A DNA stretch of 64,000 bases, from positions 72,648,449-72,712,448 of the forward strand of contig CM072810.1 of NCBI GenBank assembly GCA_037013495.1, written 5' to 3'. Each line of letters starts with the position of its first letter. Within the stretch, counting starts at the first letter, position 1. The DNA comes from Hippophae tibetana. Its lineage: Eukaryota; Streptophyta; Magnoliopsida; Rosales; Elaeagnaceae. Under the pieces are notes generated by a model. The model saw only the letters and a list, made by a program, of their open reading frames with translations, made no database searches and had not been told where the DNA came from. Positions 1 through 10,868 of the stretch are shown here, in pieces. The position numbers were made by a program, and so were the translations under genes.

Positions 1-7
1 ACCTAAG

Positions 8-14
8 AGGCCCA
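8..14 (-). promoter_or_regulatory. Site II-like motif TGGGCCT in A to D units
   Basis: The plus strand reads AGGCCCA; the minus strand TGGGCCT fits the plant site II element TGGGCY. It recurs once per unit in the plain A, B, C and D types and in F'. It is not kept elsewhere: ggtccata or ggcgcata in the 21.9-28.3 kb block, ggcacata in F, ttgcacata in E, G and I, and ttgcacaaa in J. This poor retention argues against a required function and is the reason for low confidence. Confidence 0.2.
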
Positions 15-508
15 TAATTAAATAAAACAAAAATGTTTGCTTCCAACATTAATCCTTCCATTTGATATTCCAAATCTATCCCTTGTGAAGGATCATGAGA
101 ATCTTTGTATGATCTATAGAATATTTTTTGGATATTGAGACATTTATAATTTTTTTAAACACACTCTTGGATAGTAACTCAATCGCTCTTATGGTGGCAT
201 TGAAAAAACCGGAACCAAAAAATATGGAATAGGTGCGACGAAAATTTTAAACTATCGGTAGGTCGTGTAAACGGTATAATATGGTTTCAAAAAATAATAT
301 GCTTAGGAATGCATGCTCTGATTATAGGAATCTTTACAAGCTTCGATTGGACTTATTATATTAAAAGTTTCGACACCCGAGTCAAAAGTAATGGCCGTGT
401 AAAATTGGAACTCTGATTTATCAAATGTTCTTTTTTTAATACTGTAAAAAGTACAAACCATCTTCCTTTTCCTACAATTTGTTTTATGAAGAAGAAAGAT
501 TGATTGAG

Positions 509-597
509 CTTAGAAATAAAGATCAAGACTCAGAGACGGAGATTTAAAAAAGAACTACGAAATTAAATCCACACACGAAAACAACATCAATAAGTCC
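509..597. other. Strongly conserved internal block of the satellite unit
   Basis: From gcttagaaataaagatcaag through to caataagtcc, the block reads the same in all A, B, C and D units, apart from ctctgagac in two copies. It differs by only one to a few bases in the diverged E to J types; J has caatgagtcc, and F and G have ggttagaaa, ctcaaagacgg and aaaaataactac. By contrast the neighbouring stretch from about 855 into the next unit's first 45 bases differs at roughly a dozen positions between A and E. No RNA fold, tRNA box or protein frame explains the conservation. Confidence 0.6.
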
Positions 598-759
598 CTA
601 AAACCCCAACCTTTTGACGCCTAAAAATAATGATCACTCCCTTTGATGTGTCGAATCAAGGTATTCCATCGAGAACCCTTGGAAGAAATGTACAAAGCTT
701 GGTAAAAAACATTTTCATCAATTATACTAGTTCTTCCACCTTCAAAAGGTTGTTGTTTT

Positions 760-783
760 CTTATATAAGCAACAAAACCCTAG
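760..783 (+). promoter_or_regulatory. TATA-like palindrome plus telo-box, once per satellite unit
   Basis: CTTATATAAG at 760-769 is a perfect 10-bp palindrome containing TATATAAG. AAACCCTAG follows at 775-783. Seen directly: the module repeats with the satellite period in essentially every unit. TATATAAG is intact even in units where the palindrome is broken to CCTATATAAG (43055, 45816, 48573, 52247, 54999). The telo-box is altered only at 44927-44935 and 60539-60547 among those I noticed. Known: AAACCCTA is the telo-box found close to transcription starts of many plant growth genes, and it equals a piece of the TTTAGGG telomere repeat. Inference: a core promoter reading rightwards, with a start near 790, could give satellite transcripts. 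No transcription data are visible here. Confidence 0.4.
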
Positions 784-904
784 ATGTAATGCAACCTTAG
801 TAGGGATATTTAGTTGTGAAATGTGCTTAATCAATCCGTAAATAATTAAAGCATAAAAATAGATGTTATTAATAAGACAAATTAAATTCCACAATTCAGA
901 AGAA

Positions 905-908
905 TTAA
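905..908. other. 4-bp TTAA presence/absence that sets unit length
   Basis: A, C, F and F' units have gaattaaacaaaatcg, while B, D, E, G, H, I and J have the version without ttaa. This single indel accounts for most of the 921 versus 917 bp difference. The exact four bases are ambiguous because of the flanking A and T runs. It shifts the minus-strand frame and so turns the 69-codon open frame of A units into the 82-codon frame of B-like units. Confidence 0.85.
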
Positions 909-3900
909 ACAAAATCGCAAAACCTAAGAGGCCCATAATTAAATAAAACAAAAATGTTTGCTTCCAACATTAATCCTTCCATTTGATATTCCAAATCTAT
1001 CCCTTGTGAAGGATCATGAGAATCTTTGTATGATCTATAGAATATTTTTTGGATATTGAGACATTTATAATTTTTTTAAACACACTCTTGGATAGTAACT
1101 CAATCGCTCTTATGGTGGCATTGAAAAAACCGGAACCAAAAAATATGGAATAGGTGCGACGAAAATTTTAAACTATCGGTAGGTCGTGTAAACGGTATAA
1201 TATGGTTTCAAAAAATAATATGCTTAGGAATGCATGCTCTGATTATAGGAATCTTTACAAGCTTCGATTGGACTTATTATATTAAAAGTTTCGACACCCG
1301 AGTCAAAAGTAATGGCCGTGTAAAATTGGAACTCTGATTTATCAAATGTTCTTTTTTTAATACTGTAAAAAGTACAAACCATCTTCCTTTTCCTACAATT
1401 TGTTTTATGAAGAAGAAAGATTGATTGAGCTTAGAAATAAAGATCAAGACTCAGAGACGGAGATTTAAAAAAGAACTACGAAATTAAATCCACACACGAA
1501 AACAACATCAATAAGTCCCTAAAACCCCAACCTTTTGACGCCTAAAAATAATGATCACTCCCTTTGATGTGTCGAATCAAGGTATTCCATCGAGAACCCT
1601 TGGAAGAAATGTACAAAGCTTGGTAAAAAACATTTTCATCAATTATACTAGTTCTTCCACCTTCAAAAGGTTGTTGTTTTCTTATATAAGCAACAAAACC
1701 CTAGATGTAATGCAACCTTAGTAGGGATATTTAGTTGTGAAATGTGCTTAATCAATCCGTAAATAATTAAAGCATAAAAATAGATGTTATTAATAAGACA
1801 AATTAAATTCCACAATTCAGAAGAATTAAACAAAATCGCAAAACCTAAGAGGCCCATAATTAAATAAAACAAAAATGTTTGCTTCCAACATTAATCCTTC
1901 CATTTGATATTCCAAATCTATCCCTTGTGAAGGATCATGAGAATCTTTGTATGATCTATAGAATATTTTTTGGATATTGAGACATTTATAATTTTTTTAA
2001 ACACACTCTTGGATAGTAACTCAATCGCTCTTATGGTGGCATTGAAAAAACCGGAACCAAAAAATATGGAATAGGTGCGACGAAAATTTTAAACTATCGG
2101 TAGGTCGTGTAAACGGTATAATATGGTTTCAAAAAATAATATGCTTAGGAATGCATGCTCTGATTATAGGAATCTTTACAAGCTTCGATTGGACTTATTA
2201 TATTAAAAGTTTCGACACCCGAGTCAAAAGTAATGGCCGTGTAAAATTGGAACTCTGATTTATCAAATGTTCTTTTTTTAATACTGTAAAAAGTACAAAC
2301 CATCTTCCTTTTCCTACAATTTGTTTTATGAAGAAGAAAGATTGATTGAGCTTAGAAATAAAGATCAAGACTCAGAGACGGAGATTTAAAAAAGAACTAC
2401 GAAATTAAATCCACACACGAAAACAACATCAATAAGTCCCTAAAACCCCAACCTTTTGACGCCTAAAAATAATGATCACTCCCTTTGATGTGTCGAATCA
2501 AGGTATTCCATCGAGAACCCTTGGAAGAAATGTACAAAGCTTGGTAAAAAACATTTTCATCAATTATACTAGTTCTTCCACCTTCAAAAGGTTGTTGTTT
2601 TCTTATATAAGCAACAAAACCCTAGATGTAATGCAACCTTAGTAGGGATATTTAGTTGTGAAATGTGCTTAATCAATCCGTAAATAATTAAAGCATAAAA
2701 ATAGATGTTATTAATAAGACAAATTAAATTCCACAATTCAGAAGAATTAAACAAAATCGCAAAACCTAAGAGGCCCATAATTAAATAAAACAAAAATGTT
2801 TGCTTCCAACATTAATCCTTCCATTTGATATTCCAAATCTATCCCTTGTGAAGGATCATGAGAATCTTTGTATGATCTATAGAATATTTTTTGGATATTG
2901 AGACATTTATAATTTTTTTAAACACACTCTTGGATAGTAACTCAATCGCTCTTATGGTGGCATTGAAAAAACCGGAACCAAAAAATATGGAATAGGTGCG
3001 ACGAAAATTTTAAACTATCGGTAGGTCGTGTAAACGGTATAATATGGTTTCAAAAAATAATATGCTTAGGAATGCATGCTCTGATTATAGGAATCTTTAC
3101 AAGCTTCGATTGGACTTATTATATTAAAAGTTTCGACACCCGAGTCAAAAGTAATGGCCGTGTAAAATTGGAACTCTGATTTATCAAATGTTCTTTTTTT
3201 AATACTGTAAAAAGTACAAACCATCTTCCTTTTCCTACAATTTGTTTTATGAAGAAGAAAGATTGATTGAGCTTAGAAATAAAGATCAAGACTCAGAGAC
3301 GGAGATTTAAAAAAGAACTACGAAATTAAATCCACACACGAAAACAACATCAATAAGTCCCTAAAACCCCAACCTTTTGACGCCTAAAAATAATGATCAC
3401 TCCCTTTGATGTGTCGAATCAAGGTATTCCATCGAGAACCCTTGGAAGAAATGTACAAAGCTTGGTAAAAAACATTTTCATCAATTATACTAGTTCTTCC
3501 ACCTTCAAAAGGTTGTTGTTTTCTTATATAAGCAACAAAACCCTAGATGTAATGCAACCTTAGTAGGGATATTTAGTTGTGAAATGTGCTTAATCAATCC
3601 GTAAATAATTAAAGCATAAAAATAGATGTTATTAATAAGACAAATTAAATTCCACAATTCAGAAGAATTAAACAAAATCGCAAAACCTAAGAGGCCCATA
3701 ATTAAATAAAACAAAAATGTTTGCTTCCAACATTAATCCTTCCATTTGATATTCCAAATATATCCCTTGTGAAGGATCATGAGAATCTTTGTATGATCTA
3801 TAGAATATTTTTTGGATATTGAGACATTTATAATTTTTTTAAACACACTCTTGGATAGTAACTCAATCGCTCTTATGGTGGCATTGAAAAAACCGGAACC

Positions 3901-5346
3901 AAAAAATATGGAATAGGTGCGACGAAAATTTTAAACTATCGGTAGGTCGTGTAAACGGTATAATATGGTTTCAAAAAATAATATGCTTAGGAATGCATGC
4001 TCTGATTATAGGAATCTTTACAAGCTTCGATTGGACTTATTATATTAAAAGTTTCGACACCCGAGTCAAAAGTAATGGCCGTGTAAAATTGGAACTCTGA
4101 TTTATCAAATGTTCTTTTTTTAATACTGTAAAAAGTACAAACCATCTTCCTTTTCCTACAATTTGTTTTATGAAGAAGAAAGATTGATTGAGCTTAGAAA
4201 TAAAGATCAAGACTCAGAGACGGAGATTTAAAAAAGAACTACGAAATTAAATCCACACACGAAAACAACATCAATAAGTCCCTAAAACCCCAACCTTTTG
4301 ACGCCTAAAAATAATGATCACTCCCTTTGATGTGTCGAATCAAGGTATTCCATCGAGAACCCTTGGAAGAAATGTACAAAGCTTGGTAAAAAACATTTTC
4401 ATCAATTATACTAGTTCTTCCACCTTCAAAAGGTTGTTGTTTTCTTATATAAGCAACAAAACCCTAGATGTAATGCAACCTTAGTAGGGATATTTAGTTG
4501 TGAAATGTGCTTAATCAATCCGTAAATAATTAAAGCATAAAAATAGATGTTATTAATAAGACAAATTAAATTCCACAATTCAGAAGAATTAAACAAAATC
4601 GCAAAACCTAAGAGGCCCATAATTAAATAAAACAAAAATGTTTGCTTCCAACATTAATCCTTCCATTTGATATTCCAAATCTATCCCTTGTGAAGGATCA
4701 TGAGAATCTTTGTATGATCTATAGAATATTTTTTGGATATTGAGACATTTATAATTTTTTTAAACACACTCTTGGATAGTAACTCAATCGCTCTTATGGT
4801 GGCATTGAAAAAACCGGAACCAAAAAATATGGAATAGGTGCGACGAAAATTTTAAACTATCGGTAGGTCGTGTAAACGGTATAATATGGTTTCAAAAAAT
4901 AATATGCTTAGGAATGCATGCTCTGATTATAGGAATCTTTACAAGCTTCGATTGGACTTATTATATTAAAAGTTTCGACACCCGAGTCAAAAGTAATAGC
5001 CGTGTAAAATTGCAACTCTGATTTATCAAATGTTCTTTTTTTAATATTGTAAAAAGTACAAACCATCTTCCTTTTCCTACAATTTGTTTTATGAAGAAGA
5101 AAGATTGATTGAGCTTAGAAATAAAGATCAAGACTCAGAGACGGAGATTTAAAAAAGAACTACGAAATTAAATCCACACACGAAAACAACATCAATAAGT
5201 CCCTAAAACCCCAACCTTTTGACGCCTAAAAATAATGATCACTCCCTTTGATGTGTCGAATCAAGGTATTCCATCGAGAACCCTTGGAAGAAATGTACAA
5301 AGCTTGGTAAAAAACATTTTCATCAATTATACTAGTTCTTCCTCCT

Positions 5347-6263
5347 TCAAACGGTTATTGTTTTCTTATATAAGCAACAAAACCCTAGATGTAATGCAAC
5401 CTTAATAGGGATATTTAGTTGTGAAATGTGCTTAATCAATCCGTAAATAATTAAAGCATAAAAATAGATGTTATAAATAAGACAAATTAAATTCCACAAT
5501 TCAGAAGAAACAAAATCGAAAAACCTAAGAGGCCCATAATTAAATAAAACAAAAATGTTTGCTTCCAACATTAATCCTTCCATTTGATATTCCAAATCTA
5601 TCCATTGTGAAGGATCATGAGAATCTTTGTATGATATATAGAATATTTTTTGGATATTGAGACATTTATAATTTTTTTAAACACAATCTTGGATAGTAAC
5701 TCAATCGCTCTTACGGTGGCATTGAAAAAACCGGAAGCAAAGAAAATGGAATAGGTGCGACGAAAATTTTAAACTATCGGTAGGTCATGTAAACGGTATA
5801 ATATGGTTTCAAAAAATAATATGCTTAGGAATGCATGCTCTGATTATAGGAATCTTTACAAGCTTCGATTGGACTTATTATATTAAAAGTTTCGACACCC
5901 GAGTCAAATGTAATAGCCGTGTAAAATTGCAACTCTGATTTATCAAATGTTCTTTTTTTAATATTGTAAAAAGTACAAACCATCTTCCTTTTCCTACAAT
6001 TTGTTTTATGAAGAAGAAAGATTGATTGAGCTTAGAAATAAAGATCAAGACTCAGAGACGGAGATTTAAAAAAGAACTACGAAATTAAATCCACACACGA
6101 AAACAACATCAATAAGTCCCTAAAACCCCAACCTTTTGACGCCTAAAAATAATGATCACTCCCTTTGATGTGTCGAATCAAGGTATTCCATCGAGAACCC
6201 TTGGAAGAAATGTACAAAGCTTGGTAAAAAACATTTTCATCAATTATACTAGTTCTTCCTCCT
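5347..6263. repeat. D-type satellite unit, 917 bp
   Basis: Type D is recognised by tcaaacggttattg instead of tcaaaaggttgttg, by ttaatagggata, by the missing ttaa in gaagaaacaaaatcg, by tatgatatatag and by gagtcaaatgtaatagcc. This copy also has a private acacaatcttgg near 5692. It sits alone between two A blocks. Other D units are at 20984, 30186 and 38458. Confidence 0.9.
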
Positions 6264-9200
6264 TCAAAAGGTTGTTGTTTTCTTATATAAGCAACAAAAC
6301 CCTAGATGTAATGCAACCTTAGTAGGGATATTTAGTTGTGAAATGTGCTTAATCAATCCATAAATAATTAAAGCATAAAAATAGATGTTATTAATAAGAC
6401 AAATTAAATTCCACAATTCAGAAGAATTAAACAAAATCGCAAAACCTAAGAGGCCCATAATTAAATAAAACAAAAATGTTTGCTTCCAACATTAATCCTT
6501 CCATTTGATATTCCAAATCTATCCCTTGTGAAGGATCATGAGAATCTTTGTATGATCTATAGAATATTTTTTGGATATTGAGACATTTATAATTTTTTTA
6601 AACACACTCTTGGATAGTAACTCAATCGCTCTTATGGTGGCATTGAAAAAACCGGAACCAAAAAATATGGAATAGGTGCGACGAAAATTTTAAACTATCG
6701 GTAGGTCGTGTAAACGGTATAATATGGTTTCAAAAAATAATATGCTTAGGAATGCATGCTCTGATTATAGGAATCTTTACAAGCTTCGATTGGACTTATT
6801 ATATTAAAAGTTTCGACACCCGAGTCAAAAGTAATGGCCGTGTAAAATTGGAACTCTGATTTATCAAATGTTCTTTTTTTAATACTGTAAAAAGTACAAA
6901 CCATCTTCCTTTTCCTACAATTTGTTTTATGAAGAAGAAAGATTGATTGAGCTTAGAAATAAAGATCAAGACTCAGAGACGGAGATTTAAAAAAGAACTA
7001 CGAAATTAAATCCACACACGAAAACAACATCAATAAGTCCCTAAAACCCCAACCTTTTGACGCCTAAAAATAATGATCACTCCCTTTGATGTGTCGAATC
7101 AAGGTATTCCATCGAGAACCCTTGGAAGAAATGTACAAAGCTTGGTAAAAAACATTTTCATCAATTATACTAGTTCTTCCTCCTTCAAAAGGTTGTTGTT
7201 TTCTTATATAAGCAACAAAACCCTAGATGTAATGCAACCTTAGTAGGGATATTTAGTTGTGAAATGTGCTTAATCAATCCATAAATAATTAAAGCATAAA
7301 AATAGATGTTATTAATAAGACAAATTAAATTCCACAATTCAGAAGAATTAAACAAAATCGCAAAACCTAAGAGGCCCATAATTAAATAAAACAAAAATGT
7401 TTGCTTCCAACATTAATCCTTCCATTTGATATTCCAAATCTATCCCTTGTGAAGGATCATGAGAATCTTTGTATGATCTATAGAATATTTTTTGGATATT
7501 GAGACATTTATAATTTTTTTAAACACACTCTTGGATAGTAACTCAATCGCTCTTATGGTGGCATTGAAAAAACCGGAACCAAAAAATATGGAATAGGTGC
7601 GACGAAAATTTTAAACTATCGGTAGGTCGTGTAAACGGTATAATATGGTTTCAAAAAATAATATGCATAGGAATGCATGCTCTGATTATAGGAATCTTTA
7701 CAAGCTTCGATTGGACTTATTATATTAAAAGTTTCGACACCCGAGTCAAAAGTAATGGCCGTGTAAAATTGGAACTCTGATTTATCAAATGTTCTTTTTT
7801 TAATACTGTAAAAAGTACAAACCATCTTCCTTTTCCTACAATTTGTTTTATGAAGAAGAAAGATTGATTGAGCTTAGAAATAAAGATCAAGACTCAGAGA
7901 CGGAGATTTAAAAAAGAACTACGAAATTAAATCCACACACGAAAACAACATCAATAAGTCCCTAAAACCCCAACCTTTTGACGCCTAAAAATAATGATCA
8001 CTCCCTTTGATGTGTCGAATCAAGGTATTCCATCGAGAACCCTTGGAAGAAATGTACAAAGCTTGGTAAAAAACATTTTCATCAATTATACTAGTTCTTC
8101 CACCTTCAAAAGGTTGTTGTTTTCTTATATAAGCAACAAAACCCTAGATGTAATGCAACCTTAGTAGGGATATTTAGTTGTGAAATGTGCTTAATCAATC
8201 CGTAAATAATTAAAGCATAAAAATAGATGTTATTAATAAGACAAATTAAATTCCACAATTCAGAAGAATTAAACAAAATCGCAAAACCTAAGAGGCCCAT
8301 AATTAAATAAAACAAAAATGTTTGCTTCCAACATTAATCCTTCCATTTGATATTCCAAATCTATCCCTTGTGAAGGATCATGAGAATCTTTGTATGATCT
8401 ATAGAATATTTTTTGGATATTGAGACATTTATAATTTTTTTAAACACACTCTTGGATAGTAACTCAATCGCTCTTATGGTGGCATTGAAAAAACCGGAAC
8501 CAAAAAATATGGAATAGGTGCGACGAAAATTTTAAACTATCGGTAGGTCGTGTAAACGGTATAATATGGTTTCAAAAAATAATATGCTTAGGAATGCATG
8601 CTCTGATTATAGGAATCTTTACAAGCTTCGATTGGACTTATTATATTAAAAGTTTCGACACCCGAGTCAAAAGTAATGGCCGTGTAAAATTGGAAATCTG
8701 ATTTATCAAATGTTCTTTTTTTAATACTGTAAAAAGTACAAACCATCTTCCTTTTCCTACAATTTGTTTTATGAAGAAGAAAGATTGATTGAGCTTAGAA
8801 ATAAAGATCAAGACTCAGAGACGGAGATTTAAAAAAGAACTACGAAATTAAATCCACACACGAAAACAACATCAATAAGTCCCTAAAACCCCAACCTTTT
8901 GACGCCTAAAAATAATGATCACTCCCTTTGATGTGTCGAATCAAGGTATTCCATCGAGAACCCTTGGAAGAAATGTACAAAGCTTGGTAAAAAACATTTT
9001 CATCAATTATACTAGTTCTTCCACCTTCAAAAGGTTGTTGTTTTCTTATATAAGCAACAAAACCCTAGATGTAATGCAACCTTAGTAGGGATATTTAGTT
9101 GTGAAATGTGCTTAATCAATCCGTAAATAATTAAAGCATAAAAATAGATGTTATTAATAAGACAAATTAAATTCCACAATTCAGAAGAATTAAACAAAAT

Positions 9201-10868
9201 CGCAAAACCTAAGAGGCCCATAATTAAATAAAACAAAAATGTTTGCTTCCAACATTAATCCTTCCATTTGATATTCCAAATCTATCCCTTGTGAAGGATC
9301 ATGAGAATCTTTGTATGATCTATAGAATATTTTTTGGATATTGAGACATTTATAATTTTTTTAAACACACTCTTGGATAGTAACTCAATCGCTCTTATGG
9401 TGGCATTGAAAAAACCGGAACCAAAAAATATGGAATAGGTGCGACGAAAATTTTAAACTATCGGTAGGTCGTGTAAACGGTATAATATGGTTTCAAAAAA
9501 TAATATGCTTAGGAATGCATGCTCTGATTATAGGAATCTTTACAAGCTTCGATTGGACTTATTATATTAAAAGTTTCGACACCCGAGTCAAAAGTAATGG
9601 CCGTGTAAAATTGGAACTCTGATTTATCAAATGTTCTTTTTTTAATACTGTAAAAAGTACAAACCATCTTCCTTTTCCTACAATTTGTTTTATGAAGAAG
9701 AAAGATTGATTGAGCTTAGAAATAAAGATCAAGACTCAGAGACGGAGATTTAAAAAAGAACTACGAAATTAAATCCACACACGAAAACAACATCAATAAG
9801 TCCCTAAAACCCCAACCTTTTGACGCCTAAAAATAATGATCACTCCCTTTGATGTGTCGAATCAAGGTATTCCATCGAGAACCCTTGGAAGAAATGTACA
9901 AAGCTTGGTAAAAAACATTTTCATCAATTATACTAGTTCTTCCACCTTCAAAAGGTTGTTGTTTTCTTATATAAGCAACAAAACCCTAGATGTAATGCAA
10001 CCTTAGTAGGGATATTTAGTTGTGAAATGTGCTTAATCAATCCGTAAATAATTAAAGCATAAAAATAGATGTTATTAATAAGACAAATTAAATTCCACAA
10101 TTCAGAAGAATTAAACAAAATCGCAAAACCTAAGAGGCCCATAATTAAATAAAACAAAAATGTTTGCTTCCAACATTAATCCTTCCATTTGATATTCCAA
10201 ATCTATCCCTTGTGAAGGATCATGAGAATCTTTGTATGATCTATAGAATATTTTTTGGATATTGAGACATTTATAATTTTTTTAAACACACTCTTGGATA
10301 GTAACTCAATCGCTCTTATGGTGGCATTGAAAAAACCGGAACCAAAAAATATGGAATAGGTGCGACGAAAATTTTAAACTATCGGTAGGTCGTGTAAACG
10401 GTATAATATGGTTTCAAAAAATAATATGCTTAGGAATGCATGCTCTGATTATAGGAATCTTTACAAGCTTCGATTGGACTTATTATATTAAAAGTTTCGA
10501 CACCCGAGTCAAAAGTAATGGCCGTGTAAAATTGGAACTCTGATTTATCAAATGTTCTTTTTTTAATACTGTAAAAAGTACAAACCATCTTCCTTTTCCT
10601 ACAATTTGTTTTATGAAGAAGAAAGATTGATTGAGCTTAGAAATAAAGATCAAGACTCAGAGACGGAGATTTAAAAAAGAACTACGAAATTAAATCCACA
10701 CACGAAAACAACATCAATAAGTCCCTAAAACCCCAACCTTTTGACGCCTAAAAATAATGATCACTCCCTTTGATGTGTCGAATCAAGGTATTCCATCGAG
10801 AACCCTTGGAAGAAATGTACAAAGCTTGGTAAAAAACATTTTCATCAATTATACTAGTTCTTCCTCCT
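6264..10868. repeat. A-type satellite block, five 921-bp units
   Basis: Five consecutive A units start at 6264, 7185, 8106, 9027 and 9948. The first two share ccataaataatt where the others have ccgtaaataatt, so they probably arose as a pair. Private single-base changes include atgcataggaatgc near 7665 and ggaaatctg near 8693. Otherwise the copies are near-identical to the first block. Confidence 0.94.

Larger units (their letters stand above)
1..5346. repeat. A-type satellite block: partial unit plus five 921-bp units
   Basis: Type A is defined by ttaa present in gaattaaacaaaatcg, by cgcaaaacc, by cccttgtgaagg, by cttatggtgg, by ggaaccaaaaaatatgg, by ggtcgtgtaaac and by aatggccgtg followed by ttggaac. 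Units from 1 to about 4.4 kb look the same base for base; the one change I noticed is ccaaatatatccc near 3757. The last unit (4426-5346) is chimeric. It is A up to 4870 and then carries the aatagccgtg, ttgcaac and aatattg variants of types B, C and D from 4998. This block is the most homogeneous in the window and implies very recent amplification or conversion. Confidence 0.95.

Noticed and set aside
362..382. tRNA or SINE B-box-like sequence gtttcgacacc, and a second one at about 650 (gtgtcgaatcaagg, closer as cgaatcc in the right part)
   Set aside because: Each fits the B-box only partly, and I found no A-box at a suitable distance upstream, no tRNA cloverleaf and no terminator context.
338..382. 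CENP-B box-like sequences (cttcgattgg; tttcgacacccg)
   Set aside because: The essential core pattern (TTCG, then A at the set distance, then CGGG) is not met on either strand.
656..682. Hairpin caagg...ccttg as a structural element
   Set aside because: The stem is only 5 bp and is disrupted in the right-hand types (ccaggcattcc) without a matching compensatory change.
905..908. TTAA indel as a piggyBac-type transposon footprint
   Set aside because: The four bases can equally be read as ATTA or AATT in an A/T-rich context, and no terminal inverted repeats or insert are present. A simple slippage indel is enough.
742..951. Minus-strand 69-codon frame (82 or 118 codons in other units) as a gene
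   Set aside because: Non-ATG (TTG) start, no recognisable domain, frame changed by a 4-bp indel between unit types, absent in E units (41216, 43977, 46733, 50407), and part of a tandem satellite. Not annotated as CDS.
1..5346. Collapsed or artificially expanded assembly at the identical A units
   Set aside because: It cannot be judged from the sequence. Private variants scattered in some units (for example ccaaatatatccc near 3757) are compatible with real copies, so it is recorded only as a caution.
7616..7825. Minus-strand frames of 64-69 codons at 7616-7825 and 60952-61146
   Set aside because: Each is opened by a single base change in one unit (atgcatagg near 7665; cttcggaatcc near 60989) and is closed in neighbouring units. 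This is chance opening.
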